Positions 19,100-27,973 of a DNA stretch of 64,000 bases are shown piece after piece. The DNA is taken from positions 1-64,000 of the forward strand of contig NZ_JACXXO010000006.1 in assembly GCF_017980685.1 (NCBI RefSeq), read 5' to 3'. The notes below the pieces were generated by a model. The model ran no database searches, had not been told where the DNA came from, and saw only the letters and a list, made by a program, of their open reading frames with translations. The translations under genes and the position numbers were made by a program. The DNA is from Pseudomonas iridis. GTDB lineage: Bacteria; Pseudomonadota; Gammaproteobacteria; Pseudomonadales; Pseudomonadaceae. How positions within the stretch are numbered: the stretch's first letter is position 1; the number at the start of each line of letters is the position of its first letter.

Positions 19100-19339
19100 A
19101 TGAAACGTATTGGCTTGGCGATTCTCTGCAGTGCACTGGCCACCTCCGCTTTTGCCGCACCTAAAGACTGCGAAGAACTCCGCAAAGAGATCGAAATCAA
19201 GATTCAGGCTAAAGCCGTGCCGTCCTACACGCTGGAAATCGTCAGCAAGGCAGAGGCCAAAAAGCACGACATCGCCATGGTCGTAGGCAGATGTGAAAAC
19301 GGCACCAAAGCAATCGTCTATCAGAAGAACAACGACTGA
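19100..19339 (+). CDS. DUF1161 periplasmic protein 2
   Basis: A 79-residue paralog of the protein at 16687. It has a signal peptide (…TSAFAA), then PKDCEELRKEIEIKIQAKAVPSYTLEIVSKAEAKKH and VVGRCENGTKAIVYQ. The two cysteines are kept. An AAGGAG site precedes the ATG. Function is unknown. Confidence 0.88.
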   Translation: MKRIGLAILCSALATSAFAAPKDCEELRKEIEIKIQAKAVPSYTLEIVSKAEAKKHDIAMVVGRCENGTKAIVYQKNND

Positions 19340-19345
19340 AGGCGC

Positions 19346-19765
19346 TCAGGGTACACAGTTGATCTGCCGTTCCTTGGCAACGATCTGCCCCTGGCGATTG
19401 ATCAACCGGGCGCTTGGCGTGAAGGCCAGCGACCGTGCCTCCAGTCGATAACGTTGCCCGGCCTCGAAATCATCGTAACGCACGGTCATGTAACACAGCC
19501 GCTCCTGCGGATCGGTGTCCATGCCCTGACCGCCGCCAAACACCTCGAAATCAAAACGCACCCTCAGCTCGTGACTCCCCGGCGTGACCTGAAAATATCG
19601 CCCGTCGGTCATCCTTTGCTTGTCCACTCGATCGGCCATCAACACCTTGCCGCCGGGGGTGGGCATGGCAAAGTCGACCCAGGCCATGGTGGGATCGACC
19701 ACCGGCATCGGGCTCTGGCAGCCGGCAACCACACTTGCTGCAAGCAACAGCGTTAACCTGCGCAT
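19346..19765 (-). CDS. Small lipoprotein, paralog A
   Basis: A 139-residue predicted lipoprotein. Its lipobox VVAGC lies at about residues 12-16. The mature part holds PTMAWVDF, TPGSHELRVRFDFEVFGGG, CYMTVRYDDFEAGQRYRLEARSLAFTPSARL and a final Cys. The neighbour at 19806 shares these blocks, so they arose by tandem duplication. The ATG at 19765 is preferred because AAAGGA lies eight bases upstream; a TTG at 19771 is too close to it. Function is unknown. Confidence 0.78.
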   Translation of the reverse strand: MRRLTLLLAASVVAGCQSPMPVVDPTMAWVDFAMPTPGGKVLMADRVDKQRMTDGRYFQVTPGSHELRVRFDFEVFGGGQGMDTDPQERLCYMTVRYDDFEAGQRYRLEARSLAFTPSARLINRQGQIVAKERQINCVP

Positions 19766-19805
19766 GATCAATGTCCTTTAGATGAGAGCGCCAGCATAGC
19801 GCCGA

Positions 19806-20228
19806 TCAGGTTTTCTGACAGCCCGCCGGCGTACCCTGTCCGACGACTTTGCGCTGCTCGTCATAAAGTTTCGCCCACGGGCGGAAACCGATACTGCCGG
19901 CCTGCAACTGATAACGCTGGCCGGCGTTGAAGTCCTTGAATTTCACGCTCAACTGGCAATCACGCCAGAGGGGCTCGGCGTCCGGGCCGATATTGGTCGC
20001 CTCGACCGGGAATTGATAACGCACCTTCAGTTCATGACTGCCGGGCTGTACCTCGAAATAACGTTTGTCGACGGCGGCCTTGCTATCGACTTGCAGCGCC
20101 TGTAGCGCCGTGTCCTGCTGCCGGGCATCGAGATCAATCCAGGCTTGCGAAGGGTCAGGATCGGGCATTCCGAATCCGGCACAACCGGCCAGCGTCAGCA
20201 GGCCTCCTGTCAGCATCAACATGCGCAT
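19806..20228 (-). CDS. Small lipoprotein, paralog B
   Basis: A 140-residue lipoprotein with lipobox LAGC (Cys about 16). It shares DPSQAWIDL, VQPGSHELKVRYQF, CQLSVKFKDFNAGQRYQLQAGSIGFRPWAKLYDE and a late Cys with paralog A. It is the upstream member of a two-gene leftward operon, with a 40-base gap between the genes. The repeated beta-rich PGSHELxVRY block suggests a small beta-sandwich, but this is inference. Function is unknown. Confidence 0.78.
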   Translation of the reverse strand: MRMLMLTGGLLTLAGCAGFGMPDPDPSQAWIDLDARQQDTALQALQVDSKAAVDKRYFEVQPGSHELKVRYQFPVEATNIGPDAEPLWRDCQLSVKFKDFNAGQRYQLQAGSIGFRPWAKLYDEQRKVVGQGTPAGCQKT

Positions 20229-20287
20229 AGCGAAGCTCCAATGGGCGGGATAGTCTTGCGGGCAGACTTTCCAGAGGGTTTCTTATT

Positions 20288-21379
20288 TTGATCAGGCCGC
20301 TTCCAAGCCATCGGTTACTTGATCGCGTTTTTCGGATTTTGTTTCCGGGTGTGATGCTTTTGTTGCTCAACGGTTGCGCAAGCGTCAGCTATTACAGCCA
20401 ACTGGCCAGCGGTCAGTGGCAATTGCTGCAGGCCCGCGAACCGGTCGCCAGCGTGATTGCCGACCCGAGCCGCGATGCGAAATTGCGCGCGCACCTGGTC
20501 CAGTCGCAGCAGGCCCGGGCTTTTGCCAGCGAGCACCTGCATCTGCCAGACAACCAGAGTTATCGCCTGTACGCCGACATTGGCCGTCCTTTCGTGGTGT
20601 GGAATGTGTTCGCCACCACAGAGTTTTCCCTGACCCCGCAAAACCACTGCTTCCCGATTGCCGGGTGCGTGGCCTATCGCGGTTATTACAGCCAGAGCGC
20701 CGCGCGGGGTGAAGCGGCGATTCAGCGCTTGCAGGGCATGGACGTGTCGATTGGCGGTGTCGAGGCCTATTCGACGCTGGGCTGGTTCAACGACCCGATC
20801 CTCAATTCGATGATGGGCTGGGGCGACGAGCGCCTGGCCACGCTGATCTTCCACGAACTGGCGCATCAGCAGTTCTATGTGAAGGACGACACCGAGTTCA
20901 ACGAGTCGTTTGCCACGTTTGTCGAGCAGGAAGGTACTCGGCAATGGCGGGCGTTTCGCGGATTGCCGGCGGAGACCAACTCCCGACTCAAGCAGCGTGA
21001 TCAGTTCATCGCGTTGGTACTTGCTACGCGCTCGCGGCTGGAGACGTTGTATGCACAGCCGTTGCCCGTCGAGCAGATGCGCGAGCGCAAAGCGGCCGAG
21101 TTCGAGCAGTTTCGCCGGGATTACCGGGTGATGCGTGACCGTCAGTGGGCCGGGGACAAGCGTTATGACGCCTGGGTGAATACGCCGCTGAACAATGCGC
21201 GGCTGCTGCCCTTCGGGTTATATGACCAATGGGTGTCGGCGTTTTCGGCGTTGTTCAGCCAGGTTGGGGGGGATTGGCCAAGGTTTTACGCGGAGGTCGA
21301 GAGGCTGGGCGGGTTGCCGGTTGTGGAGCGTAAATTGGCATTGAAAACTTTGGCAGACTCTCAGCCCTCCAGTGGCTGA
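20288..21379 (+). CDS. Putative zinc aminopeptidase lipoprotein
   Basis: A 363-residue protein with lipobox LLNGC (Cys at about 30 with the TTG start at 20288) and a zincin motif IFHELAHQQFYVKDDTEFNESFATFVEQEG. His 189, Glu 190 and His 193 form HExxH and Glu 206 lies in the following helix. This matches the predicted bacterial aminopeptidase family PF10023. The TTG start preserves a basic n-region; an ATG at 20354 would leave a very short signal. It probably trims peptides in the periplasm; the substrate is unknown. Confidence 0.82.
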   Translation: MIRPLPSHRLLDRVFRILFPGVMLLLLNGCASVSYYSQLASGQWQLLQAREPVASVIADPSRDAKLRAHLVQSQQARAFASEHLHLPDNQSYRLYADIGRPFVVWNVFATTEFSLTPQNHCFPIAGCVAYRGYYSQSAARGEAAIQRLQGMDVSIGGVEAYSTLGWFNDPILNSMMGWGDERLATLIFHELAHQQFYVKDDTEFNESFATFVEQEGTRQWRAFRGLPAETNSRLKQRDQFIALVLATRSRLETLYAQPLPVEQMRERKAAEFEQFRRDYRVMRDRQWAGDKRYDAWVNTPLNNARLLPFGLYDQWVSAFSALFSQVGGDWPRFYAEVERLGGLPVVERKLALKTLADSQPSSG

Positions 21380-21388
21380 TCCGGCCTC

Positions 21389-21526
21389 ATCGCTGGCAAG
21401 CCAGCTCCCACAGGGATTTCGCTGAACCTGAAGACACCGCTCACCTGTGGGAACCAGATCCAACAGTGAATGCGGTGCCCCTGGTGACACCGCTTTCATG
21501 TGGGAGCTGGCTTGCCAGCGATGACG
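21389..21526. repeat. REPIN, GCTGGCAAGCCAGC type
   Basis: ATCGCTGGCAAGCCAGCTCC (from 21389) and its inverse GGGAGCTGGCTTGCCAGCGAT (to about 21522) flank about 85 bases. It lies between the converging aminopeptidase and HAD genes. The same type occurs at 36421-36514. Confidence 0.9.
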
Positions 21527-21532
21527 TATTGA

Positions 21533-22183
21533 TCAGCGCTGCAAAAATGCCTGATGCAACTCGGCCAGCGTTTCAAAGTGATAAGCCGGCGCCTCGGCAT
21601 TCAACTCTTCAAAACTGCCAAACCCATAACCCACCGCCGCCGCGTCCAGACCATTGCTGCGCGCGCCAATCAGGTCGTGCTTGCGATCGCCGATCATCAA
21701 GGTGTTCGCCGGGTCCAGCCCTTCTTCCGCGAGCAGGTGCGCAATCAGTTCAACCTTGTTGGTCCGCGTTCCATCCAGCTCACTGCCGTAGATCACCTTG
21801 AAGTGCCGGGCAAAGTCGAAGTGCCGGGCAATCTCGCGGGCGAACACCCAGGGTTTGGACGTTGCGATGTAGAGCTGCCGACCTTGGCCACTGAGGGTTT
21901 CCAGCAGCGGCGTGACGCCCTCGAACACGCGGTTTTCATAAAGACCGGTGACCTTGAAGCGCTCGCGATAGAAATTCACCGCCTCCCACGCCTTCGCTTC
22001 ATCAAAGTCGTAAAACTGCATGAATGCCTGCAACAGCGGCGGGCCGATGAAGTGCTCAAGCTTGGTCAGGTCTGGCTCATCAATGCCGAGTTTGCTCAGC
22101 GCGAACTGGATGGAACGGGTGATGCCCTCACGCGGATCGGTCAGGGTGCCATCGAGGTCGAACAGTACGGTCTGGTAATGCAT
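21533..22183 (-). CDS. HAD family hydrolase (phosphoglycolate phosphatase-like)
   Basis: A 216-residue HAD phosphatase. Motif I is FDLDGTLTD (residues 8-16), motif II is IATSKP (about 107), and the late motifs lie in SKPWVF and MIGDRKHDLIGARSNGLDAAAVGYGFG (about 165-190). The helical cap sits between motifs I and II as in Gph-type enzymes. It could act on phosphoglycolate, nucleotides or sugar phosphates; sequence does not settle which. A gamma-carbonic anhydrase gene lies 29 bases upstream on the same strand. Confidence 0.88.
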   Translation of the reverse strand: MHYQTVLFDLDGTLTDPREGITRSIQFALSKLGIDEPDLTKLEHFIGPPLLQAFMQFYDFDEAKAWEAVNFYRERFKVTGLYENRVFEGVTPLLETLSGQGRQLYIATSKPWVFAREIARHFDFARHFKVIYGSELDGTRTNKVELIAHLLAEEGLDPANTLMIGDRKHDLIGARSNGLDAAAVGYGFGSFEELNAEAPAYHFETLAELHQAFLQR

Positions 22184-22212
22184 GTGTATTCCTGAGCAGT
22201 CGCGAATTCGAT

Positions 22213-22758
22213 TCAGAGTGTGTCGTAGCCTTCGGCCAGGTGCAGGTCCTTGAGCTTCACGTAGTTCGCCGCGCTGTAGGTGAAGAAGGCGTTTTCCTTG
22301 TCGGTCAGCGCCCGCACCTGTTTCACCGGGCTACCCACGTAAAGGAAGCCGCTGTGCAGGCGCTTACCCGGCGGCACCAGGCTGCCCGCGCCGATGATCA
22401 CGTCGTCTTCGACCACCGCGCCGTCCATGACGATACTGCCCATGCCGATCAACACGCGGCTGCCGACGGTGCAGCCATGCAGCATGACTTTGTGGGCGAT
22501 GGTCACGTCATCGCCGATCAACAACGGGAAGCCGTCCGGGTTGAACGGGCCGGCGTGGGTAATGTGCAGCACGCAGCCATCCTGCACGCTGGTGCGCGCA
22601 CCGATGCGGATGCGGTGCATGTCGCCGCGGATGACCGTCAGCGGCCAGACGGAGCTGTCTTCGCCGATTTCGACGTCGCCGATCACCACCGCGGAGCCGT
22701 CGACAAAGGCACCTTTGCTCAACTGCGGGGTATGGTTCTGGTATTTGCGAAGGGACAC
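22213..22758 (-). CDS. Gamma-carbonic anhydrase family protein
   Basis: A 181-residue left-handed beta-helix protein with hexapeptide repeats. Residues about 12-150 hold GDVEIGEDSSVWPLTVIRGD, HITHAG and GDDVTIAHKVMLHGCTVGSRVLIGMGSIVMDG. The metal-binding histidines (HITH, IAHKVMLHGC) are kept. The GTG at 22758 gives the usual start SLRKYQNH; the longer frame upstream overlaps prlC. YrdA-like members often have weak or no carbonic anhydrase activity, so the reaction is uncertain. Confidence 0.87.
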   Translation of the reverse strand: MSLRKYQNHTPQLSKGAFVDGSAVVIGDVEIGEDSSVWPLTVIRGDMHRIRIGARTSVQDGCVLHITHAGPFNPDGFPLLIGDDVTIAHKVMLHGCTVGSRVLIGMGSIVMDGAVVEDDVIIGAGSLVPPGKRLHSGFLYVGSPVKQVRALTDKENAFFTYSAANYVKLKDLHLAEGYDTL

Positions 22759-22847
22759 GATTAGTTCTCTCTCTGTCGCCGATAGCTGCGGTGAGTGTCG
22801 ATTGTAATTAAGATGGGCACATGTTTCTTCCAGCCAAGGTGCCAACC

Positions 22848-24899
22848 GTGAGCGTGAACAACCCTCTTCTGCAGTCCTACGACCTGCCGCCGTTCTCCAC
22901 GATCCGTGCCGAACACGTCCTGCCAGCCATCGAAACCATCCTGGCCGACAACCGCGCCGCCATCGCCGAAATCCTCAAGACCCAAGGCCAGAACCCTACC
23001 TGGGCCGGCCTGGTATTGGCGATGGACGAACTCAATGATCGCCTCGGCGCAGCCTGGAGTCCGGTCAGCCACCTCAACGCTGTGTGCAACAGCGCCGAAT
23101 TGCGTGAAGCCTACGAGTCGTGCCTGCCTGCATTGAGCGCCTACTCCACCGAGATGGGCCAGAACCGCGAACTGTTCCAGGCCTTCGAAGCATTGGCCAA
23201 CAGCCCGGAAGCCGCCGGTTTCGACGTCGCGCAAAAAACTATCCTGGAACATGCCCTGCGTGACTTCCGTCTGTCGGGTATCGACCTGCCGGAGGCCGAA
23301 CAGCAGCGCTACGCCGAAGTGCAAAGCAAGCTGTCCGAGCTGGGCAGCCGTTTCTCCAACCAGTTGCTCGATGCCACTCAAGCGTGGACCAAGCACATCA
23401 CCGACGAAGCCATCCTCGCCGGCCTGACCGATTCGGCAAAGGCGCAAATGGCTGCCGCGGCCCAGGCCAAGGACCTAGATGGTTGGTTGATCACCCTCGA
23501 ATTCCCAAGCTACTACGCGGTGATGACTTACGCCCAAGACCGTGCGCTGCGCGAAGAAGTCTACGCAGCCTATTGCACCCGCGCTTCGGATCAAGGCCCG
23601 AACGCCGGTCAGAACGACAACGGTCCGGTGATGGAAGAAATTCTCGACCTGCGTCAGGAGCTGGCAAAGCTCTTGGGCTTCGCCAGTTTCTCCGAGTTGA
23701 GCCTTGCTACCAAAATGGCCGAGTCCAGCGATCAGGTGCTGAGCTTCCTGCGCGATCTGGCCAAACGCAGCAAGCCGTTCGCCGCTCAGGATCTGCAACA
23801 ACTGCGCGCCTACGCCGCCGAGCAGGGTTGCGCTGATCTGCAAAGCTGGGATGTGGGTTTCTACGGCGAAAAACTTCGCGAACAACGCTACAGCGTCGCC
23901 CAGGAAACCCTGCGCGCCTACTTCCCGATCGACAAGGTTCTCGGTGGTCTGTTCGCCATCGTCCAGCGTCTGTACGGCATCGAGATCGCCGAGCAGAAAG
24001 GCTTCGACACCTGGCACCCGGATGTTCGCCTGTTCGAAATCAAGGAAAACGGCCAGCACGTCGGCCGCTTCTTCTTCGATCTGTATGCCCGCGCCAACAA
24101 GCGTGGCGGTGCGTGGATGGACGGCGCCCGCGACCGTCGCCGTACTGTCGACGGCGTGCTGCAAAGCCCGGTCGCCAATCTGGTGTGCAACTTCACCCCG
24201 GCCGACAGCGGCAAGCCTGCGCTGCTGACCCACGACGAAGTGACCACGCTGTTCCACGAATTCGGCCACGGCCTGCATCACCTGTTGACCCGCGTCGAGC
24301 ATGCCGGCGTGTCGGGCATCAACGGCGTGGCGTGGGATGCGGTCGAGCTGCCGAGCCAGTTCATGGAAAACTGGTGCTGGGAGCCCGAAGGCCTCGCGCT
24401 GATTTCCGGTCACTACGAAACCGGCGAAGCGCTGCCTCAGGATCTGCTGGAAAAAATGCTCGCGGCGAAGAACTTTCAGTCCGGCCTGATGATGGTGCGT
24501 CAGCTGGAGTTCTCGCTGTTCGACTTCGAACTGCATGCCACTCACGGTGATGGCCGCAGCCCGCTGCAAGTGCTCGAAGGCGTGCGTGACGAGGTGTCGG
24601 TGATGCGTCCTCCGGCCTACAACCGCTTCCCCAACAGCTTCGCGCACATCTTCGCCGGCGGTTACGCGGCGGGTTACTACAGCTACAAGTGGGCGGAAGT
24701 GCTGTCGGCCGATGCGTTCTCGAAATTCGAAGAAGACGGTGTGCTCAACGCTGAAACCGGTCGCGCCTTCCGCGAAGCGATTCTGGCGCGAGGCGGCTCG
24801 CAAGCGCCGATGGTGCTGTTCGTCGACTTCCGTGGCCGTGAGCCATCGATTGACGCACTGTTGCGTCACAGCGGCCTGACCGAGGGCGCGGCAGCATGA
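22848..24899 (+). CDS. prlC: Oligopeptidase A (M3 family)
   Basis: The 683-residue zinc metallopeptidase degrades signal peptides and other short peptides in the cytoplasm. HEFGH lies at residue 470, followed by the third-ligand helix GVAWDAVELPSQFMENW, and GGYAAGYYSYKWAEVLSADAF near the C-terminus. The GTG at 22848, with AAGGTG upstream, gives the family start SVNNPLL and places HEFGH where E. coli OpdA has it; an ATG at 22821 would add nine residues. Its stop overlaps the yheV start (ATGA). A second M3 gene lies just downstream. Confidence 0.95.
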   Translation: MSVNNPLLQSYDLPPFSTIRAEHVLPAIETILADNRAAIAEILKTQGQNPTWAGLVLAMDELNDRLGAAWSPVSHLNAVCNSAELREAYESCLPALSAYSTEMGQNRELFQAFEALANSPEAAGFDVAQKTILEHALRDFRLSGIDLPEAEQQRYAEVQSKLSELGSRFSNQLLDATQAWTKHITDEAILAGLTDSAKAQMAAAAQAKDLDGWLITLEFPSYYAVMTYAQDRALREEVYAAYCTRASDQGPNAGQNDNGPVMEEILDLRQELAKLLGFASFSELSLATKMAESSDQVLSFLRDLAKRSKPFAAQDLQQLRAYAAEQGCADLQSWDVGFYGEKLREQRYSVAQETLRAYFPIDKVLGGLFAIVQRLYGIEIAEQKGFDTWHPDVRLFEIKENGQHVGRFFFDLYARANKRGGAWMDGARDRRRTVDGVLQSPVANLVCNFTPADSGKPALLTHDEVTTLFHEFGHGLHHLLTRVEHAGVSGINGVAWDAVELPSQFMENWCWEPEGLALISGHYETGEALPQDLLEKMLAAKNFQSGLMMVRQLEFSLFDFELHATHGDGRSPLQVLEGVRDEVSVMRPPAYNRFPNSFAHIFAGGYAAGYYSYKWAEVLSADAFSKFEEDGVLNAETGRAFREAILARGGSQAPMVLFVDFRGREPSIDALLRHSGLTEGAAA

Positions 24900-25186
24900 G
24901 TGAGGGGCCAGTGATCACCAAAAAACGCTTTATCGCCGGGGCTGTCTGCCCGGCGTGCAGCGAGCCGGACAAACTGATGATGTGGAACGAGGACACCGTG
25001 CCCCACCGCGAATGCGTGGCCTGCGGTTACTCCGACACGCTGAACGAGCAAGGGTTGTCGGTTCCAAAGGAGCTGGGCACGCGGGTCAACACCAGCGCGC
25101 TGAAACCGCCAGCGGACAAGAAAGTCCAGGCAGTGCAGTTTTTCCCTAATCCGAAACTTGCGAAAAAGCCTGACGAGCAACATTGA
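24896..25186 (+). CDS. yheV: YheV family putative metal-binding protein
   Basis: A 96-residue protein with a four-cysteine zinc-ribbon: CPACSEPDKL at about 18 and CVACGYSDTLNEQG at about 42. The N-terminus VITKKRFIAGAVCPAC is characteristic of YheV, found next to prlC in E. coli and Pseudomonas. It overlaps prlC by four bases and is co-translated. Its function is unknown. Confidence 0.92.
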   Translation: MSEGPVITKKRFIAGAVCPACSEPDKLMMWNEDTVPHRECVACGYSDTLNEQGLSVPKELGTRVNTSALKPPADKKVQAVQFFPNPKLAKKPDEQH

Positions 25187-25192
25187 GTCAGA

Positions 25193-25225
25193 ACCACCTT
25201 CCACCGATCAGCGGTGGAAGGTGGT
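25193..25225 (+). terminator. Strong hairpin after yheV
   Basis: ACCACCTTCCACCG and CGGTGGAAGGTGGT form a perfect 14-bp stem with a five-base loop, six bases after the yheV stop. There is no T-run, so it may also act as an mRNA 3' stabiliser. Confidence 0.6.
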
Positions 25226-25297
25226 AACTATCTACCGCCCTTCCCCTGCGCTTCCTGCCTAGGCTGGCCCTTTCAGCCAACCCTCAAGGAAGACGTC

Positions 25298-27328
25298 ATG
25301 CCTGACACCAATCCGCTTTTACAACACTGGTCATTGCCCCCGTGGTCGGACATTCGCGCCGAGCATCTGCTGCCCGCCATCAACGTGATCGTTGCCGAAA
25401 ACCAGCAGATCATTGCCCAAGTGATCGCCAGCCAGACCGAGCATCCAAACTGGGATGATCTGGTGGTGGCCATCGATTCGGCCGATGCGCGCCTGACGGA
25501 AGCAGTGGGCATTATCGACACGCTATCGACGGTCAAATCCGACGACGCCGACTGGCTCAGGGAAAGCGCGCTGTGCAGCCACGCTGCAGGTCAATACATA
25601 GACAACAAGACCGCCAATCTCGAGTTGTACCGTACCTATCAACGCCTGGCGCAGAGTGCGGTTGCCGCCAGTTTCGATGATCAGCGCAAAGCCTCGCTGG
25701 CGAAGATTCTGCGCAGGTTCCGCTTGTCCGGTATCGAACTGCAGCCAGCGCAACAGCAAAAACTTGCCCGCCTGAACCGGGATATCCGGAATCTGGAGCA
25801 GTTGTTTCAAAACAATCTGGAACTGGCCAACGCCGCGTGGAGCAAGCGAGTCAACGACATCACGCTACTTCAAGGCCTGTCTGCCGAGGTACAGGCACGA
25901 CTGGCCCTCAAGGCGAAAACGGCTGGACACAGCGGCTGGCTGCTCACGCTGGATCAGAACACCTACCGACAAATCATGACTCATGCGCAAAACCGCGCGC
26001 TGCGTGAGGAGTACTTCACGGCCTGGATCAACCGCGCGTCTGATCGAGGCCCGCTGGCAGAAAAACTCGACAACGATCCGGTCCTCTCGGTGCTGGTCGC
26101 GTTGCGCCACGAAAAAGCCCAATTATTGGGCTTCGAGAATTTCGTCGAGTTGCGCCTGGCAAACCGTATGGCCACCTCCCCGGCGCAAGTCAGTGCGTTT
26201 ATACGCCAGCAAGTCGTACTGAATACGCCGCATCTGCTCAGCGATACGCAGGCGTTGAAAGCCTTTGCGCTCACCCTGGGGTATGCAGATATCCAGCCGT
26301 GGGATGAGGAATTTCTCGCCGAGCAATTACGCCTGCAGCAGTTGAACGGGGCGCTAAAAGGCTTGCGCCAGTATTTTTCGCTTGATGACACGTTGCGTAA
26401 ACTCTGCCGGTTCTGCGAGCACTTGTTTGGCATCACCATCGTCGAGCAGACAGAACTCAGCCACTGGCATGACAGCGTCCGACTGTTGGATGTCAGCGAG
26501 CACGGGCAAGTGATCGGGCACATCTACGTAGACCCTTTTCACCGCGAAGACGCCACTGACTTTGCGTTCACCTCCGTGTTACGCATTCGCAGCATCAATG
26601 CCGAGGGGCGACCAGCGCTGCCGATCGCTTGCCTGAATTGCAATTTCCCGCCCGCCACCGAAGCGCACCCGTGCCTGCTCTCCCACGAAAACCTGCGGGT
26701 GCTGTTTCACGAGTTCGGCCATTGTCTGCAGCATGTGCTGACGCGCTCGCCCCATCGCAACCTGGCGGGGATCTCTCAACTGGGACGCGACACGGCGGAA
26801 TTCGCCGGGCAGTTGTTCGAGCATTGGTGTCAGTCACCAGACTTTCTGCTGTGGCTGGGGGCGCATTACCAGAGCGGCGAACGTCTGACGGCGGCGCGAG
26901 TCAACACCGCACTGGCTGCGCTTGGCGCCCAGACCAGTCGATCAACCGCCATGTTGCTGCTGACGGCGTTGTTTGATCTGGAGTTGCACCGCAGCCAGGG
27001 TGATGGCCGCAGCATCGAACAGGTGTTCGAGGATGTGCAACGCGAGATGCCGCACCTGCAACTGTCGGGTTATCACCGCTTCGCCTTTGGCTTTGATTAC
27101 CTGGTGACCGGTTACGAAGCGTCGGTCTATGCCTACAAGTGGTCAGGGGTGCTGGCGACCGAAGCGTTCAAGCGGTTCCAGCGGGACGGGGTTTTCAACC
27201 CGCAAACGGGCCGCGCTTTTCGCGAGGCGTTCTTTGCCCCTGGCGACTCAGGCTCGTTGCTGACCACGCTGGAAGCCTTTCTCGGCCAACCGGTCGACAC
27301 GCAACTCTTTGCAGCCACCACCGATTGA
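25298..27328 (+). CDS. Second M3 family metallopeptidase (prlC paralog)
   Basis: A 676-residue paralog of PrlC that is clearly divergent. It keeps HEFGH (residue 471), a following helix with DTAEFAGQLFEHW in place of DAVELPSQFMENW, and GYEASVYAYKWSGVLATEAF near the end, so the zinc site seems intact. The ATG at 25298 has AAGGA upstream and gives MPDTNPLLQHWSLPPW, parallel to PrlC; earlier in-frame starts add a foreign leader. No signal peptide is visible, so it is likely cytoplasmic. Substrate preference may differ from PrlC. Confidence 0.9.
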   Translation: MPDTNPLLQHWSLPPWSDIRAEHLLPAINVIVAENQQIIAQVIASQTEHPNWDDLVVAIDSADARLTEAVGIIDTLSTVKSDDADWLRESALCSHAAGQYIDNKTANLELYRTYQRLAQSAVAASFDDQRKASLAKILRRFRLSGIELQPAQQQKLARLNRDIRNLEQLFQNNLELANAAWSKRVNDITLLQGLSAEVQARLALKAKTAGHSGWLLTLDQNTYRQIMTHAQNRALREEYFTAWINRASDRGPLAEKLDNDPVLSVLVALRHEKAQLLGFENFVELRLANRMATSPAQVSAFIRQQVVLNTPHLLSDTQALKAFALTLGYADIQPWDEEFLAEQLRLQQLNGALKGLRQYFSLDDTLRKLCRFCEHLFGITIVEQTELSHWHDSVRLLDVSEHGQVIGHIYVDPFHREDATDFAFTSVLRIRSINAEGRPALPIACLNCNFPPATEAHPCLLSHENLRVLFHEFGHCLQHVLTRSPHRNLAGISQLGRDTAEFAGQLFEHWCQSPDFLLWLGAHYQSGERLTAARVNTALAALGAQTSRSTAMLLLTALFDLELHRSQGDGRSIEQVFEDVQREMPHLQLSGYHRFAFGFDYLVTGYEASVYAYKWSGVLATEAFKRFQRDGVFNPQTGRAFREAFFAPGDSGSLLTTLEAFLGQPVDTQLFAATTD

Positions 27329-27973
27329 TCACTTCAGATTAACCGTCTGAAACCAGCTCTTCAGCGAACAGGTCGCAAACGCGCTGGTGCTGCAATCACC
27401 ATTGGCCAGCGCGGTACGGAGTTTGTCGACATCAGCCTGCAGCACATAGCGCACGCTGTCGTGGAAGTGGACGTTTTCCCCAAAACCACCTTGGGTCATC
27501 TCGTTCAGAGCGTCCTCTTTGCTCCAGCCTTGCACCACTACGCGGTACATCGCGGCCATCAGCCCGGTGCGGTCGGAACCGTGCTTGCAGTGCATCAACA
27601 CCGGGCCACTGGCCTCGGCTTCCTGAATCGCACGCAGGGTCTTGAGCACATCACTGTCGTCGACGTGGTTGGTGCGATACGGTAATTGCACTTGATGAAT
27701 GCCGGGCGTGGACAGCCAGTTGCTATCGGCTTCGGGCAGGAAGTTGATGACCGTGGCCACTTTCAGATTCTTCAATAACGGCACGGCACCGTCGTCGGGC
27801 AACGCGCTGCGGTACAGCGTTGGCGAAACCTGGAACAGGTTGTATTGCACTTCAATCGGCTGCGCCCATTGCGCAGGACGAAGGGCCGCAGGCTCGGCAG
27901 CCTGTGCCGGAAACAACTGCAAGAGCATGACAAGCGACAAGCACACAGCAGGAAAAAGATGCACTCGGGACAT
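27329..27973 (-). CDS. Exported dual-specificity/tyrosine phosphatase
   Basis: A 214-residue protein with a Sec signal peptide (cleavage after AQA, residue 26). The phosphatase loop is HCKHGSDRTG, with nucleophile Cys 129 and Arg 135. The segment VNFLPEADSNWLSTPGIHQVQLPYR holds the expected general-acid region. This is the cysteine-phosphatase (DSP-like) fold in the periplasm, so phosphoprotein, inositol phosphate or lipid phosphate are possible substrates. Its 3' end abuts the M3 peptidase gene with no gap. Confidence 0.87.
   Translation of the reverse strand: MSRVHLFPAVCLSLVMLLQLFPAQAAEPAALRPAQWAQPIEVQYNLFQVSPTLYRSALPDDGAVPLLKNLKVATVINFLPEADSNWLSTPGIHQVQLPYRTNHVDDSDVLKTLRAIQEAEASGPVLMHCKHGSDRTGLMAAMYRVVVQGWSKEDALNEMTQGGFGENVHFHDSVRYVLQADVDKLRTALANGDCSTSAFATCSLKSWFQTVNLK

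Noticed and set aside
23475-24869. 464-codon leftward open frame
   Set aside because: Antisense to prlC with no supporting features.
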